The notes beneath the pieces were generated by a model. It saw nothing but the letters and a program-made list of their open reading frames with translations. It made no database searches and was not told the DNA's origin. Shown here piece after piece: positions 27,139 to 35,737 of a DNA stretch of 41,413 nucleotides. The DNA is from an uncultured Clostridia bacterium. GTDB lineage: Bacteria > Bacillota > Clostridia > Oscillospirales > CAG-272. The stretch covers positions 1 to 41,413 of the forward strand of contig CALXXF010000021.1 of assembly GCA_944392615.1 (NCBI GenBank), in the 5' to 3' direction. A program made the translations under genes and the position numbers. How positions within the stretch are numbered: position 1 is the first letter of the stretch; each line of letters starts with the position of its first letter.

Positions 27139-28083
27139 CTAAACAACTGGCTTTTCCAAGATATCTCCAGGAACGATTCTTCTGCCGTTGATATAATCTG
27201 CTGCACTCATTCGTTTCCTGCCTTCAGGAAGCAGGGCTTTTATGGCGAGCGCTCCCTCCCCGCATTTTACGGTTATTATGCCTGAGTCGCAGGATAAAAC
27301 AGTTCCCGGTAAGACTGATTCACTACAGGAAGTGTTACATGGCTCTGAATCAATTATTTTCAGGATTTTTTTGTTGTGAAGACAAAAAGCAAGAGGAAAA
27401 GGAGAAAGTGCACGGATGCGATTAAAAATATTATTGGCAGGAAGGGTGAAATCTATGATGCAGTCAACATTTTCTATCTTGCAGGCGTAGCTTGCTTCGT
27501 GTTCATCTTGTCTTTTTGGAGTTATAGTTCCGGCTTTAAGTCCAGCGACAGTCGAAACGAGAAGATGTGCACCTACAATAGACAACCTGTCGTGTATTGT
27601 CTCAAGATTATCGCTTCTTTCGATAGGAATACAGGCTTTTTCGAGCATATCGCCTGTATCAAGTCCCTTTGACATGAGCATTGTCGTTACACCGGTATAT
27701 TTTTCTCCGTTCATTATGGCGCGTTGCATCGGGGCTGCGCCGCGGTATTTTGGAAGCAGGGATGCGTGAAGATTGACGCAGCCGTATTTAGGAAAGTCAA
27801 GCACGTATTCAGGAAGTATTTTACCGTACGCTACCACGGTTATTATATCGGGAAAAAGAGCGTGTAGAGTGTTTTCAAATGCCCTGTCCTTGAATGTTTC
27901 GGGCTGATATACTTGTATACCATTTTCTGATGCGTACTTTTTTACAGCAGACGGCAGCATAGTCATATGTCTTCCGCTTCTTTTGTCAGGCTGTGTTACA
28001 ACCCCTATTACGTCGTAATTTCGGTCAAGCGCTTCGAGTGGCTTTACGGCAAACTCAGGCGTACCCATAAAAAGAATTCTCAT
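27139..28083 (-). CDS. fmt: Methionyl-tRNA formyltransferase
   Basis: A 314-residue enzyme that formylates initiator Met-tRNA using 10-formyl-THF. The N-terminal transformylase domain begins MRILFMGTPEFAV. It has catalytic Asn104 and His106 in VNLHASLLPKYRGAAP, and Asp142 in LDTGDML. The C-terminal OB-like tRNA domain ends with GRRIVPGD. An AAGAGGT site precedes the ATG. It follows def, the usual pairing for formylation and deformylation. Confidence 0.96.
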   Translation of the reverse strand: MRILFMGTPEFAVKPLEALDRNYDVIGVVTQPDKRSGRHMTMLPSAVKKYASENGIQVYQPETFKDRAFENTLHALFPDIITVVAYGKILPEYVLDFPKYGCVNLHASLLPKYRGAAPMQRAIMNGEKYTGVTTMLMSKGLDTGDMLEKACIPIERSDNLETIHDRLSIVGAHLLVSTVAGLKAGTITPKRQDEHEASYACKIENVDCIIDFTLPANNIFNRIRALSPFPLAFCLHNKKILKIIDSEPCNTSCSESVLPGTVLSCDSGIITVKCGEGALAIKALLPEGRKRMSAADYINGRRIVPGDILEKPVV

Positions 28084-28165
28084 TCTGGATACCTCTTTTT
28101 AACAGATAATGCAGTCAAAACAAAATGTATGCTGAAGGAAATACGGATTTATCTCCTGCAGTTTA

Positions 28166-28654
28166 TTATTCCTCGTTCATTTTCCGGATTTCTTCGTCGG
28201 TGAGCATATGTTCAGCTACATCTGAATAAAGAATTCCGTCAAGATGGTCGATTTCATGGCAGAAGGCCTTTGCTAAAAGACCGCTTCCGTTTATTATTAT
28301 GCGGTTTCCTCTGCGGTCAAGAGCCTCAACGGTAACATCCATAGGCCGTTCTGTTATGCCGCATTTTCCGGGCAGTGACAGGCATCCTTCATATGTGCGC
28401 TGTTTGCCTGATTTTTTTACTATAACCGGGTTTATAAGCTCTATCAATTCACCTGGCTCCGTCTCTATGACAACAACACGTCTTAGGACGCCTACCTGTA
28501 CTGCGGCAAGTCCGACACCCTCTGCATCGCGCATGGTTTCCGCCATGTCGTCAAGAAGTGTAAGTATCCTGTCTGTTATTTCAGTGACAGGCCGACTTTT
28601 CTTTCTCAGCGTAGGATCCTTTTCAGTTATAATATTCAGCAATGCCATTTGCAT
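28166..28654 (-). CDS. def: Peptide deformylase
   Basis: A 162-residue metal enzyme that removes the formyl group from nascent proteins. All three family motifs are intact: GVGLAAVQ (46-53), EGCLSLP (89-95, with the metal-ligand Cys) and HEIDH (133-137). A second ATG two codons in is possible, but AAGGATGG suits the first. It lies 22 bases after priA and 82 bases before fmt. Confidence 0.96.
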   Translation of the reverse strand: MQMALLNIITEKDPTLRKKSRPVTEITDRILTLLDDMAETMRDAEGVGLAAVQVGVLRRVVVIETEPGELIELINPVIVKKSGKQRTYEGCLSLPGKCGITERPMDVTVEALDRRGNRIIINGSGLLAKAFCHEIDHLDGILYSDVAEHMLTDEEIRKMNEE

Positions 28655-28676
28655 GTACCATCCTTACAGAATTTAT

Positions 28677-31133
28677 TCATAGCGTGTTGGGATTTATGTC
28701 TACAGAGATGGAAATGTTTTTCTTGTACTTTCTCATCACACTATCAGAAGCGGTTTTAATCATAAATCGCAGTCTTTTATTTGATTTGCACTTTATTACG
28801 AAACGCATGCGATAAGTTTCCTTGACCTTATAAACAGGTGCCTCAAACGGTCCGAAAAGAATTATCTTTACGTCGCTGAATTCTCCGGATAGCAATTTTC
28901 TGAGAGCACTGTCTGTATCGTACACCGCTTTTTGAAGTATTATCTCATCTGCCGACGAAACGGTTATGAGTGCAATATCGCAAAACGGAGGAAAAACCAA
29001 CGCTTTCCTTGCCGCAATTTCATTTTCATAAAATGTTTTATAATCCTGGGCAGCAGCGAGAAGCAGTACCGGATGCTCTGGATTGTAGGTTTGTATGACC
29101 GCTGTCCCCCTTTTTTTCTGGCGACCGGCTCTTCCGACAACCTGTGTTATCAGTTGAAAGGTGCGTTCGTTTGCCCTGTAGTCATCAAGATATAGGGAAG
29201 TATCGGCAAGAAGCACCCCTACCAATGTTACATTGGGGAAATCATGTCCCTTTGTAACCATTTGTGTTCCGAGAAGTATGTCTGCCTTTCCGTTCTTGAA
29301 GTCACTAAGCATGCGGTCATATGAGAACTTTTGCTGCGTTGTATCTGCATCCATCCGCATTACACGCGCTTTGGGAAACTCACTGTTAATGGTTTGCTCC
29401 GCAAATTGCGTTCCGAAGCCTACGAAAGAAAAAGAGTCAGACGCGCATTCGGGGCACTTCCTGGGTATATCTTCCTCGAACCCGCAGTAGTGACACACGA
29501 GCACGCTTTTCTTTTGCCTAATATGGTGAGTGAGAGAAACGCTGCAATGAGGACATGTCGGAACAAATCCGCACATAGGGCAGTTCAGAAAATTGTTGTA
29601 TCCTCTTCTGTTTATAAACAGGATACTTTGTTCTGAATTGTCAAGGTTGTCGCTTATCATTTTTTTCAGGACCGCACCTACAGGGGATGTGTTACCTCCT
29701 GAAGCGTCCGCCCGCAGATCAGATATTATCGTCTGAGGCAAATCGGCTCCTGATGCTCTTTCGGTCATCTCTATCAGGTGATAGATTCCGCTTTTGGCTT
29801 TATAGTAGCTTTCAAGAGATGGTGTTGCAGAAGAAAGAAGCATAAAAGCTCCGTGAAACGCAGCCCTGAATCGTGCAATATCAATAGCGCTGTATTTGGG
29901 ACTCTGGTCGGATTTATATGTGTGCTCATGCTCCTCATCTATAACTATCATACCGAGCCTTGAAAACGGAGCGAAAACAGCAGAGCGTGTCCCTATGCAT
30001 AAATCAGCATCGTTGTTCTTCATTCTGCGCCACGCGTCATATTTTTCACCTGATGACAGGGAAGAGTGAAATACTGCAACACGTTTCCCGTAAAAAGATA
30101 TAAAATAACCGACAGTTTGGGGAGTAAGAGCAATTTCAGGTACGAGTAATATTACTTGTTTTCCCTGAGACAGGACCTTGTCTATCAGCTTTTTGATTAC
30201 AAGAGTCTTTCCGCTTCCGGTTACTCCGTGAAGCAGCGCTGCTTCAGGTTTACCAGAGTAAAGAAGAGAAACTGCTTTATCGTATGATTCCTGCTGTGAA
30301 GGCGTAAGAGGGGGGTCTTTTTGTTTACAGGTACGGTTATCACCGGCATATGGATTCCTGTATACTTCTTTTGTTTCCTTACAAACCAGACCTCTTATTT
30401 CAAGCGATTTGAGCTGCTGCGACGTAGCTGATATCTCACGTCTTAGAATCTCGGATGAAGATGTACCATGCTCGGCAATGTAGTTGAGAATTGCGAGTAT
30501 ATTGCCTGAACGCAAGCCAGATGAATAAAAACGTTTTTCAGCTTCGTGCGGAGGATACGGAAGGGAATAAAGCGACTCATTTTTTATCTTCTTTGAACCC
30601 TCGCCATCGGACGGGATGTACGCATATCCCAAAGAAACAAGAGTATCTACAACAGCCCGCACATCGTCTCCGAATTCCTGAATCAGCATGGACATGGATG
30701 CAGGCTCGTTCATACGTATGAAGTGATATACAGTTATCGCTTTTATATTGACGCAGTTCTCATATATCTGCTTGTCTGTGACGCGGTATATATCATGTGA
30801 TTTTGATATTACTGTAGAAGGTATTATTGTTTTAACGGCGTCACCGATTGAGCAGAATGTACGCTCGCTCAGAAAAAAACACAATTCGAGCTCCTCGTCT
30901 GAAAGAGATGCAAGTGCTGAGGAAACGACGGGCTTGAGACCCGATGTGTCTTCTTTTTCCTTGATTTCAGATACAAGAGCTGTCACGTGCTTGTTGCCTC
31001 CACCGAACGGAACTGTAACAATATCACCTTTTTTTATTTTCTGCTCAGAACAATTCGGTATATAATAGTCGTACGGACGGTCAACATGTGAGGGCAGGTT
31101 GAGGATATACACCGTTGCGACATGAAAAGCCAT
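28677..31133 (-). CDS. priA: Primosomal protein N' (replication restart helicase)
   Basis: An 818-residue DNA helicase that reloads the replisome at stalled forks. An N-terminal 3'BD/winged-helix region is followed by the helicase core with Walker A HGVTGSGKT (about residue 303) and the VIDEEHEHTYK box. Inserted zinc clusters read CPMCGFVPTCPHC, then CHYCGF and CPECAS (about 515-565), and RAGRQKKRG marks helicase motif VI. The start is taken at 31133 (MAFHVATVYILN); an in-frame ATG at 31157 lacks a ribosome binding site. coaBC, normally between rpoZ and priA in Bacillus, is absent. Confidence 0.95.
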   Translation of the reverse strand: MAFHVATVYILNLPSHVDRPYDYYIPNCSEQKIKKGDIVTVPFGGGNKHVTALVSEIKEKEDTSGLKPVVSSALASLSDEELELCFFLSERTFCSIGDAVKTIIPSTVISKSHDIYRVTDKQIYENCVNIKAITVYHFIRMNEPASMSMLIQEFGDDVRAVVDTLVSLGYAYIPSDGEGSKKIKNESLYSLPYPPHEAEKRFYSSGLRSGNILAILNYIAEHGTSSSEILRREISATSQQLKSLEIRGLVCKETKEVYRNPYAGDNRTCKQKDPPLTPSQQESYDKAVSLLYSGKPEAALLHGVTGSGKTLVIKKLIDKVLSQGKQVILLVPEIALTPQTVGYFISFYGKRVAVFHSSLSSGEKYDAWRRMKNNDADLCIGTRSAVFAPFSRLGMIVIDEEHEHTYKSDQSPKYSAIDIARFRAAFHGAFMLLSSATPSLESYYKAKSGIYHLIEMTERASGADLPQTIISDLRADASGGNTSPVGAVLKKMISDNLDNSEQSILFINRRGYNNFLNCPMCGFVPTCPHCSVSLTHHIRQKKSVLVCHYCGFEEDIPRKCPECASDSFSFVGFGTQFAEQTINSEFPKARVMRMDADTTQQKFSYDRMLSDFKNGKADILLGTQMVTKGHDFPNVTLVGVLLADTSLYLDDYRANERTFQLITQVVGRAGRQKKRGTAVIQTYNPEHPVLLLAAAQDYKTFYENEIAARKALVFPPFCDIALITVSSADEIILQKAVYDTDSALRKLLSGEFSDVKIILFGPFEAPVYKVKETYRMRFVIKCKSNKRLRFMIKTASDSVMRKYKKNISISVDINPNTL

Positions 31134-31218
31134 TTTATACTTCTTTCTTTGACACATGTCTAGACATACGTCAAAACAAACTAAATTTCTTCCGGCATAC
31201 TGTCAGGTTACAGTGTTT

Positions 31219-31512
31219 TTACTTTTCTTCGCCTGGAATATTTCCATCTGCGTCCGGAGCATTTGATATTTCGTAATAGCCTTCGTTGAGGCGTTTTATG
31301 GCTATTTTCACTGCCTTTTCGTTGCGATAATCACTGTCTATAAGGGACATAAGTGATTTATCGCTCTCTTTTTTGGCTATCATTTCCTCTGCCGCCTCCC
31401 TTTGGCGCACATATTCATCTGTAACCATTCTTGCGCCCTTGGCAGTTGCAACAACAAGTGTGTACCTGTTGTATTTTCCTTTTGTAAGCTCATCAATAGA
31501 AGGTGTTATCAT
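31219..31512 (-). CDS. rpoZ: RNA polymerase omega subunit
   Basis: A 97-residue protein. The N-terminal block PSIDELTKGKYNRYTLVVATAKGAR matches the omega/Rpb6 signature that wraps the beta' C-terminus. A charged helix and an acidic tail follow. An AAAGGA site precedes the ATG. It lies between gmk and priA in the conserved Firmicute order. Confidence 0.93.
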   Translation of the reverse strand: MITPSIDELTKGKYNRYTLVVATAKGARMVTDEYVRQREAAEEMIAKKESDKSLMSLIDSDYRNEKAVKIAIKRLNEGYYEISNAPDADGNIPGEEK

Positions 31513-31586
31513 AGAAAAATCCTTTCATGCTTGTTTTTTTACCATATTTTTTACTATATTAAATGTTAAATGGCATATATGATTTA

Positions 31587-32225
31587 TTATTTCTCATTGT
31601 CGGGTTTGGCATCGTAAAAATCTGAAATAAGCTCTGGATTTCTTTTTACGCGACATTTTTCTGCCATTGCGATGCCGGTTATTGTGTCGGCAGCTTCTTT
31701 GCTTTTTCCGTCCCGGTTTATTACTACGTAATCGTACATTTCTATACAGGAAAGCTCCTTTACTGCGGTTTCAAGACGCTTTTGGATATCTTCCTCGGAA
31801 TTTGTTCCTCTTGACCGGAGTCTTTTTTCAAGAGCAGAAAAAGACGGCGGGAGAATCATTATAAAAATGGCGTCCGGACACAATTTTTTTATTTTCATTG
31901 CGCCAACAGTCTCTATCTCCAATATTACATTTATTCCGTTCGAAAGTAGCTCATCAACGCGGTCTTTAGGAGTACCATAGTAATTTCCGCAGTATTCGGC
32001 GTATTCGAGCATATTTCCATTCTCAATTTCCTTTAAAAAATCTTCCTTGCTTACGAAAAAATAGTGTATTCCGTCAATTTCACCGGTTCTCGGCTTACGT
32101 GTCGTAAGTGAAACAGAGAGTGCAAAATGCTCCCTGTCTTCTGTAAGATGAGAAAGGACGGTGCCTTTTCCGCTGCCGGACGGAGCGGATACCACAATCA
32201 GTATGCCTTTTTTTTCAAATTCCAT
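31587..32225 (-). CDS. gmk: Guanylate kinase
   Basis: A 212-residue GMP kinase supplying GDP. The P-loop is APSGSGKGT (14-22). The GMP-binding TTRKPRTGEIDGIHYFF block, YAEYCGNYYGTP and the lid SRGTNSEEDIQKRL follow. Upstream in-frame ATGs (32243, 32255) lie inside remA. The ATG at 32225 gives the normal family length and follows a GGGGA site 11 bases upstream, inside the remA stop region. Confidence 0.95.
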   Translation of the reverse strand: MEFEKKGILIVVSAPSGSGKGTVLSHLTEDREHFALSVSLTTRKPRTGEIDGIHYFFVSKEDFLKEIENGNMLEYAEYCGNYYGTPKDRVDELLSNGINVILEIETVGAMKIKKLCPDAIFIMILPPSFSALEKRLRSRGTNSEEDIQKRLETAVKELSCIEMYDYVVINRDGKSKEAADTITGIAMAEKCRVKRNPELISDFYDAKPDNEK

Positions 32226-32232
32226 TTCAATA

Positions 32233-32481
32233 TCAATCCCCATCAACTTTTTCATCGGACTTTGCTTTAAGCTCTTCCGGACCAACAGATGATAGTATTA
32301 CGTGGTTACTGTCTGTAATTATCACAGAAAGACACTTATGCCCGCACGTTACATCTACAGCCATACCGTCTTCTTTGGCATCCTGGGAAAGTCTTTTTAT
32401 AGGAGAAGAGTCGAAAGAAGCTATGCATATGATCCTGTCGGAGTTTATCATGTTTCCGTAGCCCACATCAATTAATTTCAA
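32233..32481 (-). CDS. remA: RemA-family regulator (DUF370)
   Basis: An 82-residue protein of the RemA/YlzA family, DNA-binding regulators of matrix and osmoprotection genes in Bacillus. It matches in KLIDVGYGNMINSDRI, SSPIKRL and the SNHVILSSVGPEEL block. The start is a TTG at 32481, 7 bases after AAAGGAG; a longer frame to 32526 adds residues foreign to the family. The C-terminal ELKAKSDEKVDGD is a short charged tail. Its gene lies between yicC and gmk as in Bacillus. Its targets in this organism are unknown. Confidence 0.9.
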   Translation of the reverse strand: MKLIDVGYGNMINSDRIICIASFDSSPIKRLSQDAKEDGMAVDVTCGHKCLSVIITDSNHVILSSVGPEELKAKSDEKVDGD

Positions 32482-32522
32482 ACTACCACTCCTTTCGGTT
32501 TTGTTGCGTGCGTCTATGCGGG

Positions 32523-33407
32523 TCACTCAATATTCTGTACCTGCTCACGTATTTTTTCAAGTTCGCATTTTATGTCAACTACCATGTGTGCGATGTCTGA
32601 GTCAGAACATTTTGATCCGATCGTATTTGCTTCGCGGTTCATTTCCTGTATAAGAAAATCAAGCTTTCTGCCAACAGGTCCGTCGGATAATATTATCTCG
32701 TCAAAAGCTGAGAAATGGGAAGACAGACGTACAAGTTCTTCATCCACTGCAACTCTGTCGGCAAAAATAGCACTTTCAGTGAGTATTCGCTGCTCGTCTA
32801 TTTCCACATTGAAGCTGTCAAGCAATTTTTTTATTCTTGCTCTGAGTTTTTCGCTGTATTCTTCAACCATTCTTTCACTTTGGGAAGATATCATGCTTGT
32901 TATTTTTTCTATGTTACGTCTTTTTTCCGTTATGTCGCGACAAAGATTTTCACCCTCCGAGATACGCATGGCAGAAAAGGATTCAAGGGCCTCTGTGAGA
33001 AAGGGAAGTACCGATTCAAACACCTTTTCGGAGTCCTCCTCGGATCTTGTTACTACGAATATATCACGGTTGGATGCAACCTTCATAACGGTTATGTCGT
33101 CGACAAGTGAAAATTCATCACGTAGTTTCTTTAGTGCGGTTATATAGCTCCCAGCATACGCAAGGTCGGCACAGATATCGCAGGATTGATTTTCCACAGC
33201 TTCGATACCAATATAAAGATCAATTTTCCCGCGGCTTATGTATTTTTGAAGGATTGCCTTCGCCTTCTCCTCAAGGTAGCTGTAATTTCTTGAAATTTTA
33301 ATTGATGGGTCAAAGAACTTTGAATTAACGCTCTTGACCTCGACGGTTATCTTTTTTCCGTCCGCCAGGCCGGTACTTCTTCCGTACGCGGTCATGCTCT
33401 TTACCAT
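32523..33407 (-). CDS. YicC/YloC-family endoribonuclease
   Basis: A 294-residue protein of the YicC family, whose Escherichia coli member is an endoribonuclease linked to small-RNA turnover. The N-terminal MVKSMTAYGRS, EVKSVNSKFFD and the C-terminal DFLIQEMNREANTIGSKCSD block are the family signatures. The start is the ATG at 33407 after GAGGGGAG; a GTG at 33416 lies too close to the site. It is the first gene of the minus-strand operon. Confidence 0.93.
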   Translation of the reverse strand: MVKSMTAYGRSTGLADGKKITVEVKSVNSKFFDPSIKISRNYSYLEEKAKAILQKYISRGKIDLYIGIEAVENQSCDICADLAYAGSYITALKKLRDEFSLVDDITVMKVASNRDIFVVTRSEEDSEKVFESVLPFLTEALESFSAMRISEGENLCRDITEKRRNIEKITSMISSQSERMVEEYSEKLRARIKKLLDSFNVEIDEQRILTESAIFADRVAVDEELVRLSSHFSAFDEIILSDGPVGRKLDFLIQEMNREANTIGSKCSDSDIAHMVVDIKCELEKIREQVQNIE

Positions 33408-33488
33408 AACGTACACTCCCCTCGGTATATGTTACATACAACGAGATTTCGCATATAGTGATTATAAATCGAACATACTCCAATCTAT

Positions 33489-33517
33489 ATTATAGGTTAT
33501 ATCAGGCTTTATGTCAA
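33489..33517 (-). promoter_or_regulatory. Consensus sigma-A promoter of the yicC-rsmB operon
   Basis: On the minus strand TTGACA (33512-33517) and TATAAT (33489-33494) are perfect consensus boxes with a 17-base spacer. The start site would be near 33482, about 75 bases before yicC. Confidence 0.85.
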
Positions 33518-33570
33518 GTGAGCTATGTCGTATTTACCCATTTTTTTGTTATACAATCCTGATGTTTGTA

Positions 33571-33599
33571 TTGACAAACCATGCTATCTGCTTTATAAT
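33571..33599 (+). promoter_or_regulatory. Consensus sigma-A promoter of asd
   Basis: TTGACA (33571-33576) and TATAAT (33594-33599) are perfect consensus boxes with a 17-base spacer. The start site would be near 33606, about 43 bases before the asd ATG. The leader is too short for a lysine riboswitch. Confidence 0.88.
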
Positions 33600-33648
33600 T
33601 AGACAGTTATAAGACAGTATGTTTATGGTTGAGAGGGAGTGTATTTTA

Positions 33649-34734
33649 ATGAAGCAAAACAGAACCTACAGAGTTGGTGTAATAGGCGCGACAGGTATGG
33701 TTGGACAGCGCTTTCTTGCTTTGCTCGATAATCATCCGTGGTTTGAAGTCAAGGCGCTTGCCGCAAGCTCTCGTTCTGCAGGCAGACGTTATGAGGATGC
33801 TGTGGACGGAAGATGGAAGCTCAATTTACCCATGCCTGAAAAGTATAAGGATATGATAGTCAAGGACGCTTCAGATGTGGAAAGTATGGCTGGAGAGGTG
33901 GATTTTGTCTTCTGTGCTGTTGACATGAAAAAAGATGAAATAAAAGCGCTTGAGGAAAGTTACGCAAAAGCAGAGATACCTGTTGTTTCAAACAACAGCG
34001 CAAACCGCTGGACAGATGACGTACCGATGGTTATTCCTGAGATAAATGACGCTCATCTCAAGGTGATAGATTATCAGAAGAAAAGGCTTGGTACAAGGCG
34101 CGGATTTATTGCCGTGAAGCCTAATTGCTCCATACAGAGCTATGTTCCCGCTCTCACGCCTCTTCTCAAATATAAGCCCGTCACAGTAGTTGCCACAACG
34201 TATCAGGCAATATCCGGCGCCGGAAAAACCTTTAAGGAATGGCCTGAGATGATTGACAATGTCATACCGTATATAGGCGGGGAAGAAGAAAAAAGTGAAC
34301 AGGAGCCTCTCAAAATATGGGGAAAGCTTGAAGACGGCGTAATAAAAAAAGCCGAAAGCCCTCTTATTACCACACAGTGCATAAGAGTACCTGTTACAGA
34401 CGGACACACAAGCGCTGTCTTTGTTACATTTGAAGATAAGCCTTCGCGCGAAGAAATAATACAGGCATGGAAAGATTACGAAGGAGCTCCTCAGCGACTG
34501 TCTCTTCCGTCAGCGCCTGAAAAGTTCCTTACGTATTTTGAAGAGGCTGACAGGCCACAGGCGCGTATCGACAGGGATATTTACAAAGGAATGGGAATCA
34601 CCCTCGGACGGCTTAGGGAAGACAGCTTTTTCGATTATAAATTTGTAGGACTTTCGCATAATACTATAAGAGGCGCTGCAGGAGGCGCTGTCCTGATAGC
34701 AGAGCTTCTGTGTGCTGAAGGGTATATGGATTGA
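33649..34734 (+). CDS. asd: Aspartate-semialdehyde dehydrogenase, archaeal/fungal-type
   Basis: A 361-residue NADPH-dependent enzyme that reduces aspartyl phosphate to the semialdehyde for lysine, diaminopimelate, threonine and methionine. The nucleotide-binding start is GVIGATGMVGQRF. The catalytic Cys160 lies in KPNCSIQSY and the base His253 in VTDGHTSAVFV. The motif spacing and length match the archaeal/fungal branch rather than the Bacillus/E. coli branch. The ATG at 33649 follows AGAGGGA; the in-frame ATG at 33619 overlaps the leader and has no site. It is a single-gene transcript, with a terminator inside the converging deoC gene. Confidence 0.94.
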   Translation: MKQNRTYRVGVIGATGMVGQRFLALLDNHPWFEVKALAASSRSAGRRYEDAVDGRWKLNLPMPEKYKDMIVKDASDVESMAGEVDFVFCAVDMKKDEIKALEESYAKAEIPVVSNNSANRWTDDVPMVIPEINDAHLKVIDYQKKRLGTRRGFIAVKPNCSIQSYVPALTPLLKYKPVTVVATTYQAISGAGKTFKEWPEMIDNVIPYIGGEEEKSEQEPLKIWGKLEDGVIKKAESPLITTQCIRVPVTDGHTSAVFVTFEDKPSREEIIQAWKDYEGAPQRLSLPSAPEKFLTYFEEADRPQARIDRDIYKGMGITLGRLREDSFFDYKFVGLSHNTIRGAAGGAVLIAELLCAEGYMD

Positions 34735-34831
34735 TTTTTCATTTTATGATATTCAGAGTGTCCTTATCTTACATTATTTTGATAAAGCGTAAATAAAGTT
34801 ATTTACTACAGATAAGCATAATTGTATTGCA

Positions 34832-35500
34832 TTATAGTTGGCGGTCGTATATTTCGACCGCCTTTCTTATTAGAGCGCTGCTCCCGATGCGCTCTGCACC
34901 GGCTTTGATAAAGGCTTCTGCCTGTTCAAACGTACGTATACCGCCGGCGGCTTTTATTTTTAGAAGACAGTGTTCAGAAAAAAGTTTTACATCCTCCAGA
35001 GTTGCCCCTGATGTTCCGAATCCGGTAGATGTTTTTATATAATCTGCTCCGGTAGAGTTAAGCATGTGACAGAGAGATATTTTTTCAGCTTTATTTAAAT
35101 AACAGCATTCTATTATAACTTTGAGTATTTTTCCTTCGCATGCTTTTCTTATGGCAAGTATCTCTTTTTGGCAGTCCGATATTTTTCCTGAAGCAGCATA
35201 ACCTATGTTTATGACTGTATCGATTTCATCAGCGCCGTTTTCTATCGCGTCACTTGTTTCAAAAACCTTTGCGGCAGTTGAAGAATATCCGTTAGGAAAA
35301 CCAATTACTGTACATATGCTCAAGTCAGATTTGATATAGCGTTTAGCCGCTTTTACATAACATGGAGGGATACATACAGAGGCAGCGCCGAAAAGGGAAG
35401 CTTCATCGCAAAGTTTTTTTATGTCGTTTTCCGATGCGGTCACGGAAAGATTGGTGTGATCGCATTTTGAAATTATTTCTTTAATTATTTTTCTGTCCAT
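34832..35500 (-). CDS. deoC: Deoxyribose-phosphate aldolase
   Basis: A 222-residue class I aldolase splitting deoxyribose 5-phosphate to acetaldehyde and glyceraldehyde 3-phosphate. The Schiff-base Lys156 lies in DYIKTSTG. The second lysine is in LKIKAAGGIRT and the phosphate loop GAERIGSSA closes the barrel. The start is the ATG at 35500 after AGGTG; a 58-residue upstream frame extension contains the promoter and is not coding. No other nucleoside catabolism gene is adjacent. Confidence 0.94.
   Translation of the reverse strand: MDRKIIKEIISKCDHTNLSVTASENDIKKLCDEASLFGAASVCIPPCYVKAAKRYIKSDLSICTVIGFPNGYSSTAAKVFETSDAIENGADEIDTVINIGYAASGKISDCQKEILAIRKACEGKILKVIIECCYLNKAEKISLCHMLNSTGADYIKTSTGFGTSGATLEDVKLFSEHCLLKIKAAGGIRTFEQAEAFIKAGAERIGSSALIRKAVEIYDRQL
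34840..34870 (+). terminator. asd terminator embedded in the 3' end of deoC
   Basis: An 8-bp perfect stem (ggcggtcg at 34840-34847 with cgaccgcc at 34855-34862) encloses a 7-base AT loop and is followed by TTTCTTATT on the plus strand. The stem encodes part of the last codons of deoC on the opposite strand. Confidence 0.75.
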
Positions 35501-35549
35501 AATTTTGATAAACACCTCATTAATATTCTGCAAATATTCTGTAAGCCTG

Positions 35550-35578
35550 ATTTTATAACATTTACTTGTCTGTGTCAA
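35550..35578 (-). promoter_or_regulatory. Sigma-A-type promoter of deoC
   Basis: On the minus strand TTGACA (35573-35578) and TAAAAT (35550-35555) have a 17-base spacer. Transcription would start near 35543, about 43 bases before the ATG at 35500. Confidence 0.72.
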
Positions 35579-35668
35579 CCAGATTTTCAGATGCGATAAA
35601 ACGTTTTTGCTTGCGTAATAAAAACCGATGATTAACAACGCCGGATGTAAAGGCGAATGGTAAAATTT

Positions 35669-35711
35669 TTGCATTGATAATCATCGTATATTATGTTAAA
35701 ATTTTAACATA
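35669..35711 (+). promoter_or_regulatory. Promoter and overlapping 20-bp palindrome upstream of the SleB-like gene
   Basis: TTGCAT (35669-35674) and TATGTT (35692-35697) have a 17-base spacer. The -10 box is the left end of a perfect 20-base palindrome, tatgttaaaattttaacata (35692-35711), covering the likely start site. This position suits an operator for a dimeric repressor. The AT content means chance is possible. Confidence 0.5.
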
Positions 35712-35737
35712 CCGGAAGAAAGGAAGGTACATGAAAT

